Positions 51,871 through 60,446 of a stretch of DNA of 64,000 nucleotides are shown piece by piece; position 1 is the first letter of the stretch, and each line of letters begins with the position of its first letter. The stretch is from JBBQLG01 sp964251665 (lineage in GTDB: Bacteria > Bacteroidota > Bacteroidia > Cytophagales > Spirosomataceae): assembly GCA_964251665.1 (NCBI GenBank), contig CAXUKO010000004.1:62001-126000 (forward strand), given 5' to 3'. The translations under genes were made by a program, and so were the position numbers. The notes under the pieces were generated by a model. It did not search any database. It saw only the letters and a program-made list of their open reading frames with translations, and was not told the DNA's origin.

Positions 51871-53835
51871 ATGAAGACTAAAATACTCCTGGTAGATGAC
51901 GAAGCAGATCTGGAAGCCCTGTTTAAACTGCGTTTTCGTCAGGCTATCCTGAACGGTACCTACGAGTTCGTTTTCGCCCGCGACGGCCATCAGGCACTAA
52001 CCATTCTGGAGCAGCAACCCGATATTGATCTGGTGCTGAGCGACATCAATATGCCCGGTATGGATGGCCTTACCCTGCTGGATCGGCTCCCGGAAGTCAA
52101 CCCGGTTGTGCGGACGGTGATGGTCACCGCTTATGGCGATATGGCCAACATCCGCACCGCCATGAATCGGGGTGCCTTCGATTTTATTACCAAGCCCATT
52201 GACTTCGCCGACCTCGAAGCGACAATCGGGAAAACCAGACGTTACGTAGACCAACTTCGGGAAGCCGAAGAACTACGGGCTGTCGACGCGATGAAAACCC
52301 GTTTTTTTGCCAACATAACCCACGAGCTGCGCGGGCCTTTGTCGCTGATTGTCTCGCCGGTGGACAAAATGCTGGAAAACGCCGACCTGCCACTGCCGTT
52401 TCAGGAGCAACTGACTACTGTCCGGCGCAACGCCCGGCAACTGCTGCGGCTCATTAACCAGTTGCTGGATATCAATAAGCTCGAAGCCCGGCAGATGGAA
52501 GTGGTCGATCAGGTTGGCGATCTGCCGGGGTTTGTGGGCCAACTGGTCGACTTGTTCCGCCCTTCAACCGACATCAAGAACCTGACGCTGATCTATCAGA
52601 CCGATCTGCCAGCGGGTAACTACCTTTTCGACGCGGGCAAGTGGGAAACGATTGTCTATCAGTTGCTGACCAATGCCATTCGGTTCACTCATGCAGGCAC
52701 CATCACTCTTACGCTTTACCAAACCGATGCAGGCGCTCGTTTAACAGTACGCGATACCGGTATTGGCATTAGTGCCCACAAACTGCCGCATGTTTTTGAT
52801 CGGTTTTACCAGGGCGATAACCTCCGCATCCGGGCTAACGATGGTACGGGCATTGGCCTGTCGCTGGTGCGTGAATTAGCCCTGCGCCTGGGTGGGAGTA
52901 TCCGTGTTGACAGTCAGGTCGGTGGCCCATCGGACGAGTCGGGAACGACGTTTGTGCTCGATCTGCCGGTGCAGCGGACAGGCGGCTATGTGGCGGTTCC
53001 GTCAGTAACGGCACCATCGCAGGTTGTGGACCTGCCAGCGTTACCCGGCGAGGTACAGCCGGTAACGCCATCGGGTGCGGCCGAGCCGCCACCACTCCTG
53101 CTGGTGGTCGAAGACAATCCCGAACTCAGGGAGTTTATGGTTGCCGAACTGGCTACCAGCTACCGCGTGCGGTCAGCGGCCAACGGTCACGAGGGCTGGA
53201 TAGTAGCTAAGGAGGAATTGCCCGCTGTGATTATCACCGATTTGATGATGCCCCGCTTAGACGGCTATGCCTTTATTGAGCGGCTGAAAGCCGATCCGGC
53301 GACTGATCACATTGCGGTTATACTGCTGACGGCGAGCGTGGGAGAGGAGCATCGCCTGCAGGGCTTAGCTCTGGGGGCCGACGACTTCCTAACCAAACCC
53401 TTTCACCTCGGGGAACTGCGCCTGCGGCTGCGCAATCTGCTGGGGCGGCAGCAGCGCCTGCGCGAACATTACCGTCAGCAACTGGCGCAGCCGGACAATA
53501 CCACCCCGCTGCATACCGTTGGCGATCAGTTTTTACGGAAGCTATACGCCCTGATTGAGCAGCACCTGGACGACTCGACGCTGAGTGTGGAATGGCTGGC
53601 CGATCAACTGGCAATGAGCCGCAAGGCACTGTACCTGAAAGTGCATAACCTGACGCACCTGTCGCCCGTTGAACTGATTCGGCAGTACCGGCTTCGCAAA
53701 GCCATCGACTTATTACGGATAGGGCATAGTGCGGCTGAAACAGCGTATCTGGTTGGCTTCGACTCGCCGTCGTATTTTACGAAAGTCTTCCGGGAGTTTT
53801 ACCAGCAAACACCAACGGCTTATATCAAAGGATAA
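51871..53835 (+). CDS. Sensorless hybrid two-component regulator: REC - histidine kinase - REC - AraC
   Basis: A 654-residue protein. REC domain 1 (about 1-130) has the phospho-Asp in VLSDINMPGMDG (Asp58). A histidine kinase follows: ANITHELRGPL with phospho-His151, N box LLTNAIRFT, DTGIGI and GTGIGLSLVREL. REC domain 2 (about 408-525) has Asp457 in ITDLMMPRLDG. An AraC-type helix-turn-helix (about 550-654) ends in GFDSPSYFTKVFREFYQQTPTAY. It has no membrane helix or sensor domain; REC1 takes the place of a sensor. The HTCS proteins of this phylum are built in the same order but with a periplasmic sensor. Input probably comes from another kinase. Confidence 0.92.
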   Translation: MKTKILLVDDEADLEALFKLRFRQAILNGTYEFVFARDGHQALTILEQQPDIDLVLSDINMPGMDGLTLLDRLPEVNPVVRTVMVTAYGDMANIRTAMNRGAFDFITKPIDFADLEATIGKTRRYVDQLREAEELRAVDAMKTRFFANITHELRGPLSLIVSPVDKMLENADLPLPFQEQLTTVRRNARQLLRLINQLLDINKLEARQMEVVDQVGDLPGFVGQLVDLFRPSTDIKNLTLIYQTDLPAGNYLFDAGKWETIVYQLLTNAIRFTHAGTITLTLYQTDAGARLTVRDTGIGISAHKLPHVFDRFYQGDNLRIRANDGTGIGLSLVRELALRLGGSIRVDSQVGGPSDESGTTFVLDLPVQRTGGYVAVPSVTAPSQVVDLPALPGEVQPVTPSGAAEPPPLLLVVEDNPELREFMVAELATSYRVRSAANGHEGWIVAKEELPAVIITDLMMPRLDGYAFIERLKADPATDHIAVILLTASVGEEHRLQGLALGADDFLTKPFHLGELRLRLRNLLGRQQRLREHYRQQLAQPDNTTPLHTVGDQFLRKLYALIEQHLDDSTLSVEWLADQLAMSRKALYLKVHNLTHLSPVELIRQYRLRKAIDLLRIGHSAAETAYLVGFDSPSYFTKVFREFYQQTPTAYIKG

Positions 53836-53866
53836 AGCCCGAATGCTACTATCGTATTTATACAGC

Positions 53867-53900
53867 ACAAAAAAAGCTCCCCGGTAGTCCCGGGGAGCTT
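53867..53900 (-). terminator. Intrinsic terminator of the arsM gene
   Basis: AAGCTCCCCGG / CCGGGGAGCTT hairpin (53874-53900). The A run on its left (53867-53873) becomes a U tract on the minus strand, which suits the minus-strand methyltransferase; it could also stop the convergent hybrid regulator. Confidence 0.8.
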
Positions 53901-54005
53901 GAAGAAAGATAACAGCTTAAAAACGCCGGTTCGACTGTTTTATTGTGTGTCCTGACGGAGGACAGCGCTATTTTTCACTTTTTTCAGCGGTCCCGTCCGT
54001 CACGA

Positions 54006-54974
54006 TTAGCAGCAACCGCCACCATCGTAATGAAACGTTGACGGCGAAATGAAAATATCGTTCCGGTTCAGGCGGGCGAGCGCACCGGCTGTTTTGTCGC
54101 AGACTGACAGCGGTTGATTTGGTAACAGTACGTGGCCTTTGTTATCATCGAAATGCGTTTCGTCGCCGTAGTAAATGGCGGTCTTGCCGGTAAAAATACA
54201 GGGACCATCAACGGGCATTGGGTCTTTGATCGCGCATACCTCCACACTCTCAATGTAGAGCAATTCACCAGTGGCATACTGACCCGGAGCCAGCACGCGA
54301 TACGCCCGTTTAGCCCGTACTTCGACCGTGCCAAAGCCCGCACCCGTAATCAGGGCCAGGTAATCGTTTAAGGGAAGCGACCCCGTCAGGCACAGTGCGC
54401 GTAGCCGTTCATCGCTGCGAAGTTCATCCGACATGGGTTGTTCGCAGGTTGGGTCCGACATCACCAAGCGACCGTGTGGTTTCAGTACACGATACGTTTC
54501 CTGCAACGCTTGCTTCAGGTCGTCAATCTTGAAAATATTAAAGAGGCAATTCTGAGCGGCTACATCAACGCTGTTATCAGCTACGGGCAAGGCCAGTGCA
54601 TTACCGATGCGAAGGTCCATAAAATCCCGGCTGAACCAGTCGTTCTGAGTTTCTGCTTCGATCAGGTTCTCACGGCAGGCTTCGATCATTTCGTCAACGA
54701 CATCAACGCCAATAATCGCCCCCGGCCGACGGCTGAAGTACGAAAACTGCAATAACTCCATGCCCCCGCCAACGCCGACGTAGAGTACGGTTGGGTCATT
54801 AACCAAATCGCGTGGGTTTACGGTGCTGCCACAACCGTAATTCATGTCGAGCATCCGTTTGGGTATGCGCAGGCCCGGTAGCTGCCAAACCGGATTCGTT
54901 GTGCAGCAGAGACCAACCTGAGGCTCCTGAGCCGCCTGCCGGTAAACGTCAATCGTAGTGTCTAAATAACTCAC
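54006..54974 (-). CDS. arsM: Arsenite methyltransferase, arsenosugar-type ArsM
   Basis: A 322-residue SAM-dependent methyltransferase. The start (VYRQAAQEPQVGLCCTTNPVWQLPGLRIP and MNYGCGSTVNPRDL), the SAM-binding VLYVGVGGGMELLQF and the C-terminal FHYDGGGCC are the hallmarks of the arsenosugar-biosynthesis ArsM subfamily. Candidate arsenic-binding cysteines are Cys48, Cys143 (QNCLFN), Cys177 and Cys195. It would methylate arsenite. The radical-SAM partner gene arsS is not next to it. It is separated from dnaB by hairpin R9. Confidence 0.88.
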   Translation of the reverse strand: MSYLDTTIDVYRQAAQEPQVGLCCTTNPVWQLPGLRIPKRMLDMNYGCGSTVNPRDLVNDPTVLYVGVGGGMELLQFSYFSRRPGAIIGVDVVDEMIEACRENLIEAETQNDWFSRDFMDLRIGNALALPVADNSVDVAAQNCLFNIFKIDDLKQALQETYRVLKPHGRLVMSDPTCEQPMSDELRSDERLRALCLTGSLPLNDYLALITGAGFGTVEVRAKRAYRVLAPGQYATGELLYIESVEVCAIKDPMPVDGPCIFTGKTAIYYGDETHFDDNKGHVLLPNQPLSVCDKTAGALARLNRNDIFISPSTFHYDGGGCC

Positions 54975-54984
54975 CGTAGGATTG

Positions 54985-55072
54985 AGAAGTGGTAGAGTGG
55001 TAAGGAGTAGAGTGATAAGGCGGAAGTGGGTTTGCTACTGTTCACTTACCATTTACTCCTTACCACTCTTCC
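54985..55072. repeat. Octamer-type intergenic hairpin R9
   Basis: Left units GTGGTAGA, GTGGTAAG, GAGTAGAG, TGATAAGG (about 54988-55020) face the right side TTCACTTACCATTTACTCCTTACCACTCTT (about 55041-55070). The core AGAGTGGTAAGGAGTA is shared exactly in both arms. The subtype is close to R1 (both contain GAGTGGTAAG). It lies in the spacer after dnaB and before arsM, both on the minus strand. Confidence 0.75.
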
Positions 55073-57706
55073 TCAAAATGGGGTTTCCTGATTGGGGTCG
55101 GTGTTGCCAAAGTTGGAAAGATTATTGGCTTTGCTCTTGAAAACGGCTCCCGGTTGTGCCTGACCGCCACCCGGTGTATCAAAACTACTTAGCCCATTAA
55201 CGTCGTTGCTGAATCCGGGGGTAGCAATGGGTTCAAAGTAGGAGTCCAGATCGCAGAACTTAGTGTATTTGGCAATGAACCGCAGTTGAATCGTATCGAG
55301 GGAGCCGCTCCGGTTTTTGGCGATAATTACCTCGCCGATGCCCTGCGTCGAGTTGCCCGCTTCGTCCTGCGTAATGTTGTAGTACTCGGGCCGGTAGAGG
55401 AAGCACACCATATCGGCGTCCTGCTCAATAGAACCGGATTCACGTAAGTCAGACAACTGTGGTTTTTTATCGCCCCCCCGGGTTTCAACGGCCCGGCTCA
55501 ACTGCGAAAGCGCAATAACCGGCACGTTGAGTTCTTTGGCGAGGTTTTTCAGCGCCCGCGAAATCGACGCAATTTCCTGTTCGCGGTTGCCGCCCCCTCC
55601 GCGCCCGCTGGTGTCGCCACTCATGAGCTGGAGGTAGTCAATCACCACCATCTGAATGTCATGCTGGGCCTTCAGCCGTCGGCATTTTGCCCGTAATTCC
55701 AGAATAGAGAGGGCCGGGGTATCGTCAATAAAGATCGGGGCTTCGGTCAGCCGCTGAATCTTATGGTGCAACTGCTGCCATTCGTGCGGAGCCAGTGTTC
55801 CTTTTCTGATTTTTTCACTATCAATCTCAGCCTCCGCCGAGATAAGCCGGTTGACCAACTGCACCGACGACATCTCCAGCGAGAAAATCGCTACCGGTTT
55901 GCCGTGGTCAACAGCCGCGTTTCGGAGGGCCGAGACGACGAAGGCCGTGTTATGAGTCACGGTCATATCTTCCAGCAAAAACAGGTGGTTGCCGTCGATG
56001 GTGAAACCGTAGTAATCGTCAATCCTGTCCGCTTCGACGGTAATGCCCGTCACACGCCAATCGGCTTTGGCCCGCAATGGTCGTGCCTGCTTTCTTGCTA
56101 TGCGGACCGGAATGCTGTCCAGATTACCAAAGATGCGTAGCCGGTAAACCGTTGAGATGAACCCCCGCGAAGCAATACTCGCCTGTTTTTCTTTTAAGGA
56201 GCAACGGAACCCCAGTGTATCGCAGAGGTATTTTAGCTGTTCGGCCAGTTCTTTATTCTTCTGCGTAATTTCGTAGCAATTGAACGCCGGCTGATAATGC
56301 CCGTCACTATCGATCAGACCCGCCAGCAGTTTAAGCCGGTTTTCGGTCGAATTGATCAAATACTTCTGCGGAATATGCTTATTCTCAATGACTGATAAGC
56401 CGCGAAGCTCTCCCTGAACACTAAACGCAGAACTATTGCCCGACTGGTCACCCCCGCGCTGACCGGATGTGATGGCATAGTTAGCCGTCCGGTTAGCCTG
56501 CTGATACGTGACCATTTTCAAACCAAGGCCATCGGCGTAGGCTTGCAGGTAATCGATAACTTCAGGGTCTGTGTTCGTGATGCGTGAGCTGTAAGCGTGA
56601 CCGTCGCCGAGCCATAGGCCAACAAAATAAGGGTCTAACGGGACTGGCTGCGCCGGAAATTCGACGGCTACTTTATAGCCCTTGTAATTCGTTTTGAACT
56701 TGTCTGATTTGGTCAGGTAGTCCCGCACCGGGATGTTCAACACAGTTCCTTTAGTATGGGGGCCTTCGCTACGGCTTCGTTTCAGCGAAAGGATGTGACT
56801 TTCATTGACCCGATAGCTGATGCCTTTGTTCTGATGCACCCAGTACATCATTTCCTGGCCCCGTGCCAGCGACAGCACCCGACGGGGCGTAGAATCATCG
56901 CCCATCAGCAAATCACCTTCACGGACATCTTCGACGTTGCGCAAAGACCCGTCGAACATAATCACTTTAGTCCCTTTACCCAGGCACTTTCCCATTGCGG
57001 GCCGGGCCGCCAGAATGATTAACTCGGTGGGTTGCCAGCCTGAGGTGAGCCGGTCCAGATTCGTGAAGCCGGAGGGAATACCCGTGAGCCCTTCCTGGTT
57101 CTTTTTGGTCTCCATCTCGTTCAACGCCTGCCGCACAATGGTGCTCATGTCGGCATAGTTTTTACGGATGTTCGACTCGGTCAGCGAGAACAGCGCCTGT
57201 TCGGTCTGGTCCAGCAGGCCAAACACGTCGGTTGTGTCCTCGAAGGCCAGACGCAGGGCATCACTGGCCATTGAAATAACGCCCCGCTTCAGCGAGTGCT
57301 CGGTGATGATCCGGGCGTGGTACTCAATGTTAGCGGCCGAATTAACTTTATAGGTCAGTTCAGAAATGTAACCGCCCCCGCCCACCAGTTCAATCTCGCC
57401 CGATTTTCGCAGTTGTTGCGTCACGGTGAGCATGTCGATGGGTTCGGAGTTGGCGAACAGCGTCAGGATAGCTCCATAGATTTTCTGGTGCGCATCCTTA
57501 TAAAAACTCTCCGGTTTCAGGATGTCGACCACGGCCGAAAGCGCGTCTTTTTCGATCATCAGCGCCCCCAGAACGGCTTCTTCCAGATCGAGGGCCTGCG
57601 GAGGCAATTTCCCTAAACCGGTATCGAGCCACTTATTGGTGGGTTGCTGACGGCCCCCGGCAAAACCGGATGGCTTTTTGAAATTATTCGGACGTGCGTT
57701 CTCCAT
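55073..57706 (-). CDS. dnaB: Replicative DNA helicase DnaB, interrupted by an intein
   Basis: The extein is about 531 residues, normal for DnaB. The N-terminal domain (about 45-200) and RecA-type ATPase domain are intact: the P-loop ARPAMGK / TAFVVS is split by the intein, and Walker B is in MVVIDYLQLMSG. SRALKNLAKELNVPVIALSQLSR and LSDLRESGSIEQDAD are also typical. It unwinds DNA at the replication fork. The start at 57706 removes 13 poorly supported residues; the upstream frame is open to 57745. The C-terminal ~60 residues are Gly/Pro/Asn-rich, common in this phylum. It must be spliced to work, since the intein cuts the ATP-binding loop. Confidence 0.93.
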   Translation of the reverse strand: MENARPNNFKKPSGFAGGRQQPTNKWLDTGLGKLPPQALDLEEAVLGALMIEKDALSAVVDILKPESFYKDAHQKIYGAILTLFANSEPIDMLTVTQQLRKSGEIELVGGGGYISELTYKVNSAANIEYHARIITEHSLKRGVISMASDALRLAFEDTTDVFGLLDQTEQALFSLTESNIRKNYADMSTIVRQALNEMETKKNQEGLTGIPSGFTNLDRLTSGWQPTELIILAARPAMGKCLGKGTKVIMFDGSLRNVEDVREGDLLMGDDSTPRRVLSLARGQEMMYWVHQNKGISYRVNESHILSLKRSRSEGPHTKGTVLNIPVRDYLTKSDKFKTNYKGYKVAVEFPAQPVPLDPYFVGLWLGDGHAYSSRITNTDPEVIDYLQAYADGLGLKMVTYQQANRTANYAITSGQRGGDQSGNSSAFSVQGELRGLSVIENKHIPQKYLINSTENRLKLLAGLIDSDGHYQPAFNCYEITQKNKELAEQLKYLCDTLGFRCSLKEKQASIASRGFISTVYRLRIFGNLDSIPVRIARKQARPLRAKADWRVTGITVEADRIDDYYGFTIDGNHLFLLEDMTVTHNTAFVVSALRNAAVDHGKPVAIFSLEMSSVQLVNRLISAEAEIDSEKIRKGTLAPHEWQQLHHKIQRLTEAPIFIDDTPALSILELRAKCRRLKAQHDIQMVVIDYLQLMSGDTSGRGGGGNREQEIASISRALKNLAKELNVPVIALSQLSRAVETRGGDKKPQLSDLRESGSIEQDADMVCFLYRPEYYNITQDEAGNSTQGIGEVIIAKNRSGSLDTIQLRFIAKYTKFCDLDSYFEPIATPGFSNDVNGLSSFDTPGGGQAQPGAVFKSKANNLSNFGNTDPNQETPF
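55949..56986 (-). other. LAGLIDADG-containing intein in DnaB (346 residues)
   Basis: The insert begins at Cys (codon 56984-56986) and ends at Asn (55949-55951), followed by Thr. Block A is CLGKGTKVIMFDG, block B YRVNESHIL (with His). The endonuclease has VGLWLGDG and LAGLIDSDG, both catalytic Asp present. Block F is FTIDGNHLFLLEDMTVTHN with penultimate His. All residues needed for protein splicing are intact (Cys1, block B His, His-Asn, +1 Thr). The insertion is inside the Walker A loop, after GK, a place also used by other DnaB inteins. It is inferred to be an active homing intein. Confidence 0.93.
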
Positions 57707-57745
57707 GACTACTGCAATAATACGCAACCCGGCGGCAAGTGGCAA

Positions 57746-58062
57746 CCCGGCAGAGACAACTATCTTGACGTATAGCTAACAAAGGCTGGCTAACTCATTG
57801 GTAGTAAAACGACTACCTGATTTGAAAAAAGTGGGCTTTTTGCCAAATGGTCAGCCCTGCGGTTTGGCCCGGATTGGCAGGTAGTCTGAACTGGCTGACT
57901 GTCAATAGTATACAAAGGGTGATGGGCCGGTCAGCTACCGTTCGGTCAGGCATTAAGTTTCAGAATGAGGCTACTGATCCGCGAATAAATTTCCCGAAAA
58001 TAGTGTTGTGATATAGCAGAAAGCGAATATATTTCGGTACAACTTCAAACTGTCTCACTGAT
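57746..58062. other. Divergent region between dnaB and phoH
   Basis: About 317 bases. The part near phoH is AT-rich and has a plausible promoter (58006-58035). A TAnnTTTG-like box for dnaB was not found (closest AGCCTTTG). No other structure noticed. Confidence 0.4.
58006..58035 (+). promoter_or_regulatory. Candidate promoter of phoH
   Basis: TTG (58006-58008), 19 bases, TATATTTC (58028-58035), one base from the phylum -7 box TAnnTTTG. It would start transcription near 58042, close to the TTG start codon at 58063. Confidence 0.45.
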
Positions 58063-59040
58063 TTGGTCGAAAAAGTAATAACCCTCGACAATGTGTCGCT
58101 CATCGAGTTTTTGGGCGTCGAAAATAACAACATCAAGGAAGTGGCTGCGGCCTTTCCGATGAGTAAAATCATCTCGCGGGGTAACGAAATCCGCATCAAG
58201 GGAACTACGCCCGAAATCACCCGCATCACCGATATTCTGGAATCGCTCATGGAGCACTACCAGACGTACGGTAAGCTGACCCACGACAGTGTCAAGACCT
58301 ACCTGACCAATAGTTCGGCCAATGGGGGCAGCACAGCTACTGAAGTGCGGCCAACAACCGATGTGCCCGTTGCTGATGATGAAGTGCTGGTGTATGGTAC
58401 CAAAGGCGTAGTGGTACGGGCGCGGACAGCCAACCAGAAAAAGCTGGTCGAAGCCGCCGAACAGTCGGACCTGGTGTTTGCCGTTGGTCCTGCTGGTACC
58501 GGAAAAACCTACACCGCCGTGGCTATTGCGGTTCGGGCGCTAAAAAACAAGGAAGTCAAGAAGATCATCATTACCCGGCCCGCCGTGGAAGCGGGCGAAA
58601 ATCTCGGGTTCCTGCCCGGTGACCTCAAGGAGAAAATTGATCCGTACCTGCGCCCGATTTATGATGCACTCGATGACATGATTCCGGCCGAGAAGCTGAA
58701 ATTTTACGTCGAAAACCGGATTATCGAAATTGCACCCTTAGCGTATATGCGGGGCCGGACGCTTAATAATGCCTTTATTCTGTTAGACGAAGCGCAGAAC
58801 ACGACGCCGATGCAGATGAAGATGTTTTTAACGCGGATGGGGCCTACCTCTAAAGCGATCATTACCGGTGACCGGTCGCAGATTGACCTGCCGCACAAAC
58901 AAAAATCGGGTTTAATTGAATCGGTTGCCATTCTGAAAAATATAAAGGGAATTACCTTCGTTGAACTGGATGGGCGCGACGTCGTTCGTCACCGGTTGGT
59001 GAAAGAGATCGTTGCCGCCTATGATGAAGCAGGTCAATGA
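58063..59040 (+). CDS. PhoH-family protein (PhoH/PhoL ATPase)
   Basis: A 325-residue P-loop ATPase of the PhoH type. The N-terminal part resembles a KH-like domain (MVEKVITLDNVSLIEFLGVENNNIKEVAAAFPMSKIISRGNEI). The nucleotide-binding loop GPAGTGKT lies near residue 150, with DEAQN and GDRSQIDLP as further family motifs. These proteins are linked to phosphate starvation and RNA metabolism; the exact role is not known. The start codon is TTG, the only start in the frame close to the domain (stop at 58009). It overlaps nothing upstream; the M43 protease follows after one base. Confidence 0.92.
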   Translation: MVEKVITLDNVSLIEFLGVENNNIKEVAAAFPMSKIISRGNEIRIKGTTPEITRITDILESLMEHYQTYGKLTHDSVKTYLTNSSANGGSTATEVRPTTDVPVADDEVLVYGTKGVVVRARTANQKKLVEAAEQSDLVFAVGPAGTGKTYTAVAIAVRALKNKEVKKIIITRPAVEAGENLGFLPGDLKEKIDPYLRPIYDALDDMIPAEKLKFYVENRIIEIAPLAYMRGRTLNNAFILLDEAQNTTPMQMKMFLTRMGPTSKAIITGDRSQIDLPHKQKSGLIESVAILKNIKGITFVELDGRDVVRHRLVKEIVAAYDEAGQ

Positions 59041-59041
59041 T

Positions 59042-60367
59042 ATGGGCAATTCTACAGGACGAACCGGCTGGCTGTGGCTGGCCGGTTTTTTGTTTTTTAC
59101 GGGGACTCAACTAAGCCGGGCGCAAGCCCCGGATAGTGCCGTTATTCGCTGCGCCACCGTTGCGCATGAGCAGGTACTGCAACAGCGTAACCCCAACCGG
59201 GCCGCGCAGCTTGAAACCCTGAATCGTCAGATTGGGCAGCTTCAAAAGGGGGGGGCTTCCTCTAAAACGCAAGCACTATCCAACGAAATCTACCGGATTC
59301 CGGTGGTCTTTCACGTGGTGCATTCTACCGCCAACGGTACCATTGGCGGGACTACCAATGCTAACATCTCCGATCAGCAGATTGCGACTCAGATTCAGGT
59401 GCTTAACGAAGATTACCGGCGTCAGGCTGGCACCAACGGCTATAATACCAACCCGATTGGGGCCGATGCCCGCATTGAATTTTATCTGGCCACGACCGAC
59501 CCCAACGGCGCGGCTACCACCGGGATAACCCGGCATTATTACCCCCAGAAAACCAGTTTCGATGCCTATACGGAAGATGTACTCTTAGCGCAGATTGCGT
59601 ACTGGCCCACCGATCAGTACCTCAACATCTGGGTGGCGCCATTACAAAACCGAATCCTGGGCTATGGGCAGTTTCCCGCACCGGTAGATACGATACAGGG
59701 CTTAGACCCCTTTGCCAACGACCGGACCGATGGCGTAATTATTGACTATCGGTACGTTGGCCGGCAGACGGGGGCCGTGAGCGGATCGACGTATAACCTG
59801 GGCCGGACCCTTACCCACGAAATCGGTCACTGGTTCGGGCTCATTCACCCCAATGGAGATGCTAAATGCGGGGATGATTACGTGGCTGATACCCCGCCGA
59901 CCGAAGCCCTTAACAACACAACGCAGTGTACGCAGACGTATTCCGAGTGTAACGGAACCCGTACCCGCGATCTGATCGAAGATTACATGGACTATTCGCC
60001 CGACCGGTGCATGAATCTATTTACGCAGGGACAGGTCAACCGGATGCGAACGGTTATTGCGCTTAGTCCGCGTCGGCAACGGGTCGTACAAAAGGATTCG
60101 GCGCTGCTACCGACGAACGCCCTGACCCTGACCGTCTACCCCAATCCCATTCACCTCGAAGCCACTGCCGATGTGCAGTTCACCGGCCTGCAGAACGTTA
60201 CGGCTACGCTGCTTGACCTGACCGGCCGATCCATTCGGGCGTATCAGTACCAGAACGTGCCAAGCACCCGGATCACGCTGTCGGTCTCGGGTATACCGGT
60301 GGGGATGTACGTGCTGCGCGTGACGACCGGGTCTGAAACCCAGGCCAAACGGGTTTTTATTCGCTGA
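59042..60367 (+). CDS. M43-family zinc metalloprotease with type IX sorting tail
   Basis: A 441-residue secreted protease (cytophagalysin/pappalysin-like). A signal peptide (WLWLAGFLFFTGTQLSRAQA) is followed by a short propeptide and the catalytic domain, with the zinc motif THEIGHWFGLIHP (HExxHxxGxxH) and Met-turn DYMDYSPDRCM. The C-terminal ~85 residues (LTLTVYPNPIHLEATADVQF to TQAKRVFIR) are a type IX secretion (type A) sorting domain. It should be exported across the outer membrane and act on extracellular proteins. The ATG at 59042 is one base after the phoH stop, suggesting co-transcription with phoH. Confidence 0.92.
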   Translation: MGNSTGRTGWLWLAGFLFFTGTQLSRAQAPDSAVIRCATVAHEQVLQQRNPNRAAQLETLNRQIGQLQKGGASSKTQALSNEIYRIPVVFHVVHSTANGTIGGTTNANISDQQIATQIQVLNEDYRRQAGTNGYNTNPIGADARIEFYLATTDPNGAATTGITRHYYPQKTSFDAYTEDVLLAQIAYWPTDQYLNIWVAPLQNRILGYGQFPAPVDTIQGLDPFANDRTDGVIIDYRYVGRQTGAVSGSTYNLGRTLTHEIGHWFGLIHPNGDAKCGDDYVADTPPTEALNNTTQCTQTYSECNGTRTRDLIEDYMDYSPDRCMNLFTQGQVNRMRTVIALSPRRQRVVQKDSALLPTNALTLTVYPNPIHLEATADVQFTGLQNVTATLLDLTGRSIRAYQYQNVPSTRITLSVSGIPVGMYVLRVTTGSETQAKRVFIR

Positions 60368-60446
60368 AAAGCTATGTTTGCAGCTTGTTATTAGTTCTGT
60401 TCGCGCCCTGAAATCGCTGCCAGGCCATCACTGTTTCCCGCTTACC

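Noticed and set aside
24180..55072. Octamer arrays as a CRISPR array
   Set aside because: Units are 8 bases with no spacers of constant length, and the arrays form palindromes; nothing like a cas gene is near.
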